NCBI GenBank assembly: GCA_017311185.1
Contig: JAESUZ010003505.1
Location: 1,612,001 to 1,676,000 of the forward strand
Source: Proteles cristata cristata
Lineage: Eukaryota; Chordata; Mammalia; Carnivora; Hyaenidae
DNA length: 64,000 nucleotides
Direction: 5' to 3'
In this document: positions 44,126 through 53,811 of the stretch, piece after piece
Layout of the letters: each line of letters begins with the position of its first letter
Numbering within the stretch: the first letter of the stretch is position 1
The notes under the pieces: model-generated
What the model was told of the DNA's origin: nothing
Databases searched by the model: none
What the model saw: only the letters and a program-made list of their open reading frames with translations
Translations under genes and position numbers: made by a program

Positions 44126-46520
44126 TTTCCCTTTTCTTGTTTTTGGCCCTGACCCAGGCCAAATGATGTGTTCCCTGAGAGTTATGCCTGGGGTGCTGTG
44201 GGGATAGCAGTCCCCATTTACAACCTGTGATCCAGAAAGGACTTAGGAAGCCAAGCAAATTGAAACCTTTTTGAAGAAAGTTTGCCTTGCCCACAAGCAG
44301 AAACTGGCCAGTATTCTTCCCAAAAGTCCCAGGTCTGTCTTACCAGCTTTACCTCAAAAGGTGGCAACTTCTTTGGTTTAAAGGCTTCAGTCTTGAGTTT
44401 AAAAATAGGGAAGAAGGGGCGTCTATTCCTCAATGTCAGAGGCAAAGTATTTTATCTCTAGGACCACTTGGGATCTATGTATGTTGACAGTTATCTTTCA
44501 GATAGATGGCAGTCTCCTCTGGGGATTTATACACCTCCTTGTGTGAAAAGGTTGTTTTCCACATAACTCATGTCTCCTACATTGGAGACTTCTTCCTTCA
44601 GGGTTTTATATTCTCTGGGAAGTTGGGGTCTGGAAAGAGAGCCCAGGCCAGGGCTGGAACAAAATTACATCTATATAATAAATTTCCTAGCTAAACATGA
44701 TTTTATAAAATGTCTAATTTGAACCCTATGAAATTATTATTTGGAGGAAATCAAAAATGGTTGAATGGTGGCAATCTCATATGCTCAACCCGATAGTTAC
44801 ATGTACCATAATCTTACTTAGAATGCTTATTAAATAGTACAGTTGGGCCAGATCAGCTTATTCATGTTAAACCACATAATCTTAAAATCACAGCTCCTTT
44901 TCCATATGTCTAATTTCTAATTTCTAAATCTAAAGTGCCCCCTAGCTATTGAACAATGACTAGAATATAAATGAAAATATGTATGTTGAATTAGGTATGG
45001 CAGTTCCTTTGCTACTATACAAGACAGCATTTCATTGATTCTCATTGTTAGAAAATCATAAAACTTCGCCCTATTGTTTTCTCTCAAAATTATTTTTACT
45101 GTAATGAATTAAATACACTCAGGAGAAGTCTCCTGAACTAAGCATTAGATGGTATTTCAAGAAACTTGGTGAAACAAGGGAACAATGGATGGAAACTGAG
45201 GAAGTCCCATCATGGTACCAGAGGAAGCCCATGGCCCTGAAGCCCCAGTATGTGCCATACTCTTCGCCACCATCGTATCTCTCCTCCTTACATTGTTCTT
45301 GTCGCCTTTTGTGATCTCTGCTGTCTAGTTGCCTACCCAAATCTCACTCACCGAGTCCCAAATCTTGTCATGAAATATTCTTTTACTACTATAGCTGAGA
45401 TACGCTGCTCCCTTCCTCAAAAGTCTCGGCATAAAATTCGGTGCCAATTTCTTATTCGGTGTGCTAACTCATGCATTCTATTATTTCTGATACCCTATGC
45501 AGCTTTTGATTCTCCTATTTGCTTTGGAGGCCCTCAAGTAGGATTAGGCTCAGCAGAGGGACTTGAGGGCCTATATAATGAATAACTATTATTAAAATGT
45601 AACAGGTATGATTTCTGTGTTTTAACAATTGACATAATAGAGGTCAACATGAATATCCAAATCTATTGATACCAACACATGGAGGCAGCAAAGACAAAGA
45701 ATATAGACAGATTACATGAATATTATAGAAGCTTCCTAATGTGTAATTCTGTGTAGAGAAACAAATGTTTCATCAAAATAGAAAAGCATTAAGTCATTTA
45801 CTCAAGTAGTTGGAATTTGGTAGGTTTTTGGGAAAACAGACAAAATGAGAATTTATCACAAGGCCTAGGAAGTCAATAAAAATAGTCCAAAGTGACAGTG
45901 AATAAAAGAGGAACTGGGTAATTTGCAAGAGACCACCGTTAAGGGTAGGCAAAGAAGAAAACATGTGAGAAAAAGTAGCAAGTCCATGACCAACTGGCTT
46001 TACAAGACAAGGAAAGGTTTTAGGTTTATTATCAGTGTGGCAACTTCTCTAGGCTTCTCACAGATGTCCTGTGGCTGGAGAAGTTGAGCCATGATCAGCT
46101 GATCCACGAGAGAGGCTCCATGTTTTCATTATGTGCTGAATCGGTGGTGACACACCCAACTGAAGGTAACCCATGGACTCAAATTGAATTTGAGATGGTA
46201 TAAAGCAGGAAGTGGACTGTCGCCTGGAGGAGCAGATCACACCCACTGAAGACGCTGAACTTGGGAGAGATCAATAAAGCCCTGTAGGTGTAGCTATCGG
46301 GAGGGGGACAAGCCGGGGCCCGTAATAAAGATCAGTGGGGACATAAGAGAAAACAATATGAAAGAAAGACGATGGCTATCAAAGAAGTAATAGGAAAAAC
46401 AGTAAGGGATGATTTCAGAGGAGGGAATTTCAGAGAAGCGATTAAGCAGACAGAATGAAATCAGCTGTGCCAAAATGACAAAAAGACCACGTTGAACAAA
46501 AACTAATAGTTACCATGATA
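44126..46520. other. Single-copy DNA, no gene seen
   Basis: About 2.4 kb. 46310-46500 (AGGAAAAACAGTAAGGGATG, CAGAGGAGGGAATTTCAGAG, TGAAATCAGCTGTGCC) has a faint likeness to internal antisense L2, not firm enough to call. The short frames show no motif. Confidence 0.35.
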
Positions 46521-46566
46521 TTTTTTCTTTCTTTTCTTTTTTTTTCTTTTTTTTTTTTTTTTACAG
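46521..46566 (+). other. Long polypyrimidine tract ending in ACAG
   Basis: About 40 consecutive pyrimidines, mostly T with a few C, are followed by ACAG at 46563-46566. ACTAATA (46502-46508), a fair branch-point match, precedes it. This is what a strong plus-strand 3' splice site looks like. A plausible donor, AAG|GTAACT, lies at 46682/46683. No transcript evidence is available. Confidence 0.3.
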
Positions 46567-46752
46567 GGAAAGGGGTCAGTGAAAACCTTTCCAAAAGTAA
46601 ACCTGTCTCCGATAGGGGGGAAAAAAAAGAAATTTAAGTTCTTAGTACGTATGCTTTGGGGAGGGAATGGGTAATATTGAAGGTAACTTTATTTTAAAGA
46701 ATGTTAAAGAATACCTCCTTTTACAAAGAATGATTAGACGCAAGCTCCTTCC

Positions 46753-46955
46753 ATTCAGTCAGATGCTCTCCCTGAGAATAACTTAGGCACTTCTGGAGCT
46801 ACATTAATCTTTTTCCGTCCCTGGAGCACCATTAAGTACAGGCAGCAGTAATTTACTAAATTGCATACTCGAAGCCTGAAAGAGTTAATGCGGCTCCAAA
46901 AGTGCCTAACATTTACCCAGGGAGTAATTTACACACTGGAAGCATCTGGCTGAAT
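46753..46955. repeat. 203-bp imperfect palindrome, unassigned
   Basis: Left arm 46753-46807 and right arm 46885-46955 are inverted copies. Shared blocks, read on the left arm, are ATTCAGYCAGATGCT, CTCCCTGRG, TTAGGCACTTYTGGAGC and CATTAA. The mismatches in the blocks are mostly transitions, and the right arm carries one extra 16-base segment. The central 77 bases are not clearly symmetrical. It has neither a poly(A) tail nor a tRNA head. It could be an ancient DNA-transposon remnant or one of the old palindromic low-copy conserved repeats (Eulor/UCON type). Confidence 0.9.
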
Positions 46956-49900
46956 ATGGATTCAATTGTTTACTGTACTGTGGGTCTCACAGAAAGGAGG
47001 TCACATGCTTTCTCTTATTGAAAAGTTCTGGGGAACAATTTCTTTCATTTAAAAAATGTGCACCTACCGCCACGTTCTCCTTTGGTAATCTGTTTTCATC
47101 ATACTAAAAGAAAAGATGTTGCAAGAAATAAACTTAGATTCCTTGAGTTGCCAAAGCAAACTACTTTCTTTTCATTTTACTTTTGTTACCTGATGGTTTG
47201 GGGTTTATAGGGTTGAAGTGATACTGAGAAACTAGTAGATTTGGGAGCGGTCTTTATTTCCGCTCTGGAAGGGGTCATTCTGGAGATTTGTACAAATGTT
47301 TGGATTTTACCTCTCGGCATACTGGAACACTTTAACACAATGCTGTTTAATAAAGAATAGAAGAATAGGAAGACATTCACATATGAATCAATGCCAAGTT
47401 ATTCTCAGCCAGAGTGCATCAGTGTACGTATTCAGGAATGCTGAGATGTCAACAGAAGCATCTGAGAAGAGATTAAATTTTCTTTAAAAATCCCTTCTGC
47501 ATGCTATATGCCCAGCACCATGGACCAGCATGTTAAAGGAAGAGAAGAAACTATCACATGGAAGAACTTTTGACCTAAGGAAAAGGATACTTCCAAACGA
47601 ACAAGATTTTATAGGATACACTTTCCAGATAGCTTTTAACTGCCAAGATAATCCTATCCTTCCCCTGGATGACTGAAATCCAAGGCTTAGGATATAATTG
47701 CTTATACATCTCAAGTGGTTATATTCATAATCAACATCTTCTATCTCAGCCACAGAAATGCATGATCGTTTTTATTAATATTTTGTCCATTTGCTTAGAA
47801 CCTCTGGGGTTGCTAAGTCTATGGTTGTTGGGATTTTTATTATTGAATTTTGGCTCCCTATTTAGGTCAAAATTTATTTTACCTTTTCAACAGACTTATT
47901 AAGGACAGTTATAAACACAAGCAGAGGTTGTAATGTTGGAGGATTGCATTTTTTAAGCCATTTTCTGTTACTTACCAACTGTATTTCCTACATAATATTC
48001 TCTTTCCATTTACTAGTCTATATCCACTGGGATTGGTTTTATTTAAGCTAAAATAATGTTTATTCTTTATATCTAGTTTAAAAAAATGTTCTACAGAACC
48101 CAGATGAATTCAGTTTTAATATAATAAACTCTCCTAAAAATCCCAAATCTTTCTACTCTATGTCTGTGTAGTCCAAAAAATAAAAAAAAGAAAGACAGAA
48201 AAGAAAAAGAAAAAACAACAATGAAGTGTTTTTAAAACATGTGATAAGATGCCCCCTTGACCTCTACTCCTTGAAAAGAGAAATATTTTTTTCACTCTGA
48301 TTATCCTATTCTTTGAAAGTATAAATTCTTCCATATACTTTAAGTGTTACTCTGCCTTTTTGGTGATGGAATAATGCTCCCCGTTGCTACACTCATTCTG
48401 CCCACTCCTGCTTCTCTCTGTCCCTTTTTTCTAAGGGTCTCCTAAAGCTTCCTGGAGTTCCTTTAATCCTCCTTGGTTCTTTGCATTTCCCACTGATCTC
48501 AGAACAGTTACACAGCACCACTTGATTCCTACAGCCTTGGGCCACTATTCTCTCCTCTGGACTCATTCTATTGCTCACATGTTGTATTTAATAGAAATAC
48601 AAGTAAATAAAAAGTACGCACCAAAATTATCGGAGCATATATATGCATGCTTCTTTAACCATGAAAGCCAAAGCAATTAACAGAAAATGTATACCTATAA
48701 TAGTCCTACAAAATAAATAAGGCAGAAATGGCATTATTTTCTGTTTTGCAGATTTTTAGAAATTTGCAGAGAGAAAGAAAAAAAATGAACTTTCTTTTTC
48801 CTATCTGGAATTCTTGGGAATTGCTCTTGCTTGCTCTGAATCATGCATTCTGCAATATTTGCTTACAGCAATGTACATACATGTTTCATTTCATTGTGTA
48901 TTTGAAGAAAGCCTTTTGCAAAGGATCATAAACCATATATTTATTTGTGCCCATTAACTGAAAGCCAAAAGGAGCAGAGTAGCATGTTCTAAAAGTAAAG
49001 AAATCTCTAGTAAATTATTGGAGTAACAATATTTGGGATTAGTGTGACATCAGTGCACCAAGGCATGAGTTTTAAAAGCAATGCCAAAATCAGATAGGCT
49101 TTTATGGCTTGCTTCCTGCCTAAACTCGCGTCAAGTGTATGTCCCTTTAAAAGACAGAAGTGATTTTGACTCTCAATGTGTAGGCTGCTGTGTGAAAGTA
49201 AAAATAATTCACTAGAGAGATGATTAGGGAGAAACCTTATAAACGGAAGAATAGAGAGAGAAACTGATGCTGGGGGAAAATATGACCACTTTGCAGTGGT
49301 TTCCCTGGTCAGTTGTGACTGCTGCCGAGGGGAACAAACTGGGTACAGTCTTTCAGAAAAGAGAAAAGAGAAGTGTTCATTCACTTAAGTGCCCTCGTTC
49401 TTCCCCGGAATTGTGGCTCATTTCTTTCGGAGGGGTTAACAATACCTAGAGCAGGCACCTTGCTGCTTTGAAAAAATTTCATTATAGACAAAGCATTTTT
49501 TGTAATTGCATCATGAAGGAAAAGAAAATCACACACATTTTAAACCTCCGTGGCCCCCAAACATCACACGCCCCTTGGAAACCTCCCAAGCCTTTACTGG
49601 AGCAAATCGGCTAACGTTCCATGGAGGGAAAACAATGAACTAATACAGGAATCTCAGGACGCGGACTTTTTATCTGCAAGACGCTGAGGCTGCTGTACTG
49701 ATATCAGCTCATTAATCATCACTAGGTAAAATAATCCTCATCTCTGAAATAGGCAGAGATTACCCTCCTGGTTTTATGAAGGAGAGAGATGGACCAGAGT
49801 TTAAAAGGTTCACTGCACACCACAGCCACAGAGCCTGCAAAGAAACTGATGATCTACTAGGTCCTGAATCTTTGCACTGCCCATCTTTGCTTTCATTTCT

Positions 49901-49983
49901 GCATCAGCAGAACAATGGAAGGAAACCTGACTTTGGATCGTAGGCGTGTCCCAGAATAATGCTTGCAAATTGAAATTTTGTCG
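46956..49983. other. 3-kb single-copy block, no gene seen
   Basis: No interspersed repeat is recognised. An A-rich purine tract (AAATAAAAAAAAGAAAGACAG-like) lies at about 48172-48222. Frames on both strands (for example 49007-49384 minus) have no domain-like features. Confidence 0.4.
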
Positions 49984-49999
49984 AGCAAATTGTATTTTA

Positions 50000-50259
50000 C
50001 TTTATTTTATTTTATTTTATTTAGTTTTTTAAAGAAACATATATTTTTTAATGTTTTTATTTATTTCTAAGAGAGAGAGAGAGAGACAGCGTGGGCAGGG
50101 GAGGGTCAGAGAGAGAGGGAGTCACAGAGTGAAACAGGCTCCAGGCTCTGAGCTGGCAGTCAGCACAGAGCCCGACGCGGGGCCCTAATCCACGAACCGC
50201 GAGATCATGACCTAAGCGAAAGTCGGACGCTTAACCGACTAAGCCACCCAGGCGCCCCT
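50000..50259 (-). mobile_element. Feline CAN SINE (young type), expanded tail
   Basis: The tail complement is unusually long, with (TTTTA)n at about 49998-50022 and further T-rich sequence to 50065. The body follows: GAGAGACAGCGTGGGCAG, GCTGGCAGTCAGCAC (long spacer), ATGACCTAAGCGAAAGTC (young marker) and CCACCCAGGCGCCCC. The B box is damaged (GGGGCCCTAATCC in the complement). Perfect 16-base duplication AGCAAATTGTATTTTA at 49984-49999 and 50260-50275. Confidence 0.96.
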
Positions 50260-50275
50260 AGCAAATTGTATTTTA

Positions 50276-51769
50276 AATAACCAATGACCCACGGAAAAAA
50301 AATCAGAGGTGGGCTTCTTTCTGTAACATAAAGAATTCTTTTAGAATGTGAATTAACGCTCCATCCCATCTCATTTTTACAACTCTGAGTGTGATATAAT
50401 GTTTGCTTGTTTGTGTGTTTAAAACTATTGCAGCCTATAATTCTATGCTTTTTGTAGTGCTCTCCCAGTTAAGGTCTCCACTTCTTGTGCTTCATCGGCC
50501 TCAAATTACCTGCTTTCTTTTTTCAGGTGTTTGTCACATGCCTCAATGTAGGAGTGGCTCAGTGGTTCTGGCTCTATCACCATACTTGACAAGACTCACC
50601 AGCCAAAGTCAAAATGCACCGATAGGCCAGGCTACAAACTGACATTATCCCGTGAGGACTCTGATTGGCTAAATGACTGTTGGTTTCTCTTGAGTCCTGA
50701 AAGCATTTTCCTCATGGCTCTTCTACTCACCCTATTGCTTGCAAGCCCGTAGGTCCACTTCGTGTTGCACGGAAAAGATGATGAAATAGTCATCATGCTA
50801 TAAGATGAATAGATGATGCTCTCATCTTTCCTCTTCTGCCTTTCAGTCGCGTTCATTTCAGCTCACCTTCCTTTTCTCTTGAGGAACAAAATGTCCCCAT
50901 GGCTTTTCAGAGAACAACTTCTCTTGTGTGCCCTGGACCCCACACCGTGGTCCCCCTGGCTTTCGGAAAACAACTTCTCTTGTGTGCCCATTCCGTGCCA
51001 CATTCCCCACTATTTTGTTTCATCTTTATCCCATTTCTCCAACATGCCTTGTGCCTTCCAAGTTTCCAGCCCTGTTCTGTTACTGCTGACACGCTCAGGG
51101 GCTCATTTGTTCCTAACCCCAACCTCAACTGTTGGGTGAAAACCATTAATAACATCCTCATCTCCAAATCTAGGAGTGTTTTTCCTGGCGCCAGTCTCCA
51201 TGAGTCTAATATTTCCTAAACTCCCATTCCAACCGACAGCACTGTCAGCTCTTTGTTCTCCATCTTGCTCCAACTGTGTCTTCTTCCTTCACGGCCCAGT
51301 ATCATTTTTCCTCTTGCCCATGTTCCCCCTCGGCATGTTTTCTCCCCAATCAGACCTAGAGCTTCAAAGTCTCCACTGGTTTTATGGGGAACAGAAGAAA
51401 TTATATGCAACCTTTAAGTAAAACTACGGATATTCATCTGTAGACACAGAAGGGTGTTTATTGCACGATATTTAATGAGGAAAAATTAAATTCTATAAAG
51501 GAATTCATCAAAATGGGAGGAGCAGTCATGGTGCAATAATGGGGGAATGGGTGTATTTCATTTTCTCCCGAAGCTTTTACAATGCCCACGACCCCTAAAT
51601 CCATATCTTTGATTATAATATAGCCTCCCTGATGTTCCAACAGAATTTCAAGACCAACTTACCTTAAAACAAAATTCATCCAGTCCTAAGCTAAACCCAG
51701 CTCCTTTCTAACATTTTCCTGTTTCGCTCTTGGCCTCAATCTGCTCTTCTGGCCTTGTTGTCATCTATT
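50276..51769. other. Single-copy DNA, no gene seen
   Basis: No interspersed repeat is recognised. A local direct duplication lies at 50895-50989. The overlapping frames at 50813-51219 run through that duplication in two phases and show no family motif. Confidence 0.4.
50895..50989 (+). repeat. Imperfect tandem duplication, about 58-base period
   Basis: Unit 1 (50895-50933) and unit 2 (50953-50989) share TGGCTTT, then an identical 21-base core ending CTCTTGTGTGCCC, with a few differences between them. The second half of the period is only weakly similar. Confidence 0.85.
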
Positions 51770-51875
51770 CTCTTACCAAGGTCATAGAGTTAGTAGGTGG
51801 TAAAGACAGGATTTGAATCTAGGCTGTCTGACTCCCAGTGTCCTGCTCTTTCCATGGTCCCTAGCCCCTGGCAAT
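51770..51875 (-). mobile_element. MIR SINE fragment, antisense
   Basis: ACCAAGGTCATAGAGTTAGTAGG, GGTAAAGACAGGATTTGAATC and TAGGCTGTCTGACTCCCAG, GTCCTGCTCTTTCCA match antisense MIR (CAAGGTCACACAGCTAGTAAG, AGAGCCGGGATTCGAACCCAGG, TCTGGCTCCAGAG, CGTGCTCTTAACCAC). Confidence 0.8.
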
Positions 51876-53054
51876 CAGGAAATGCGAACAAAGCTCCGCT
51901 TGTAATTGTGTTAGGGCATCCGATAAGAATAAAAACCAACGGAGCCCCTGAGAGAGGGATAAAAGACCGTTCCCCGTCTTCATCCTGCACTACACCTGAC
52001 TGTAAGGCTAAACAATCTTTTTCTCAGTTTGATACAAATTCAAAGGAATTGTGCTTCCCAGTTTCTCTGGTTGACAATCCTTTTACACAGCCTTGACCGT
52101 TATTCACTTGATCCGCTTGGCCACAGGTTACAATCGAAAGCTGAATAACTAGAACCTTACTCTCTAAATATGCATACAGCCCTGTCCTTCAGCTTGCCAT
52201 TTAAAATGCAAAACTCTGGCAGAATCACCTTTTGGTTTCGTTATTTTTCTAAATTTCTGTCAGACAACAGCATAAGGAAAATGTCATAGCCGAAGTACAC
52301 ATTTATAGTTTCCTTTGACTTAACAGCACTAAGGGAAAAAAAAACCCCACAAACCCTCATCTTTCTTTTCTCTGGGTGAATGGCAACGTTCAAGCAAATG
52401 TAATAAGGGCAGAAGGAGGGGCTCACAGGGTAAGGCGTTGATAAACAAACGCTGGCAGAGCAGAGAATGGTATCGTTGGAGAGAATGGAGAAGGACGCCG
52501 ACCTGGAGAAAAGACAAAGGGGCAAGTGAGAAATGGAAACAGGGATAGGTCAGTAATTAAATGGGGGTAGGGGGTTAAACAAGGAAATCGATTTTAAAAA
52601 AATGAAGAGTCAAAATGAAATTAAAACTCCCAGCCCAATTTCCAAAAGAAATAGGATCTCTCCCTTGCTTCTTGTCCCCATGCCCCGGGTATCTCTGCAG
52701 CCCCCCTATCTCATTTCATCTGACTCCTGCCTTCTCTATCGTATCTTTTTACTTCTTGAACTTCCGAATGTTCTCTAATTCCTTGTGCTTTATTTTATGT
52801 TGCCTGTATCATATTTCCTGCTGTGCCATTATTATCATAGCCTAGTTCTCTCCACAGAGCAGAATATAGCATCTTAAATTCTTGCACTTCTGATCATCAC
52901 CCTATGCTAACCACCCCTTACCTCTCAAGTTTTGCTAACCATCCAGTAAGCAGTGGCTGTTCACTCATCTGGGGCTTTCACTTGGCAACCTTCCCCCCTC
53001 CCAAACCCCCCGGTTCCTTTGCCTCATGCAAACACCAAAAACTGCACTCAAATC
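51876..53054. other. Single-copy DNA, no gene seen
   Basis: About 1.2 kb without a firm repeat or gene. Pyrimidine-rich in 52650-52780. Confidence 0.4.
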
Positions 53055-53190
53055 TCACAATCTCGTTTTCAGCTGGTATCGTCATTACCCCCAGTTTATG
53101 AAGGGAGGAATTTAAATAGAAACATGTGAAGTAACTTGCCCAAGGTCACACATCTCTGCTGCTATTGCCCTGGGTCTAATTGTTTAGTAG
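53055..53190 (-). mobile_element. MIR SINE fragment, antisense
   Basis: GTCATTACCCCCAGTTTATGAAGGG, GAAGTAACTTGCCCAAGGTC, ACACATCTCTGCTGC match antisense MIR (TTATCCCCATTTTACAGATGAGG, AGTAACTTGCCCAAGGTCACACAGC). Confidence 0.75.
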
Positions 53191-53563
53191 ACGCCCAGGA
53201 GGGGCTCCACTCCATTTCCTGCTATGCCCTCCCTTGAGGACGTTGGGACGAGTTGGTCAGTACTGACCAGAGACACAGAGTCACTTCCCCCTGTCAAAAA
53301 TATACCAGCATCCTGGGACAACTCACATCAAGTTTCCTAGGTTGACGGTGTTTCTGACCCAATGGAGCCCCCTTTGGAGATAGGAATTTCCCTTACTTTG
53401 CTTTCCCTTACTCTCTTTTGTTGAGATTCTAATCCCTTTGCACCTGGCCCTGAACGTAAGTGCCTCAATAGCAGTCCTGTGTACGAAATCAGATCAAAAT
53501 AGGTGAATACCACATGTCAACCAAAAGATGTACAGAAGCCAGAGCTCTGTTACTTTGAATCTC
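53191..53563. other. Single-copy DNA, no gene seen
   Basis: No repeat or gene recognised. Confidence 0.4.
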
Positions 53564-53580
53564 AAAAACTTATGGTCTTC

Positions 53581-53794
53581 TTGGGGCGCCTGGGTGGCTT
53601 AGTCGGTTAAGCGTCCGACTTTCGCTTAGGTCATGATCTCGCGGTTCGTGGGTTCGAGCCCCGCGTCGGGCTCTGTGCTGACTGCCAGCTCAGAGCCTGG
53701 AGCCTGTTTCAGTCTGTGACTCCCTCTCTCTCTGACCCTCCCCTGCTCACGCTGTCTCTCTCTCTCTCCTAAAAATAAATAAAACATTAAAAAA
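53581..53794 (+). mobile_element. Feline CAN SINE (young type), best preserved copy
   Basis: Intact head GGGGCGCCTGGGTGGCTTAG, A box TGGCTTAGTCGG at 53595-53606, CGACTTTCGCTTAGG, B box GGTTCGAGCCC at 53651-53661, spacer GCTGACTGCCAGCTCAG, TC tract and AAAAATAAATAAAACATT then A10. Perfect 17-base duplication AAAAACTTATGGTCTTC at 53564-53580 and 53795-53811. With both Pol III boxes intact and a clean tail, this copy is probably the most recent insertion in the window. Confidence 0.98.
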
Positions 53795-53811
53795 AAAAAC
53801 TTATGGTCTTC

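Noticed and set aside
50560..50640. MER5-like start (CAGTGGTTCTGG)
   Set aside because: Only about ten bases agree and the continuation does not follow the MER5 order.
50813..51219. Two overlapping plus-strand frames with hydrophobic Cys/Phe-rich products
   Set aside because: The same DNA is open in two phases because it is pyrimidine-rich and locally duplicated. There is no signal peptide pattern or family motif that I can defend.
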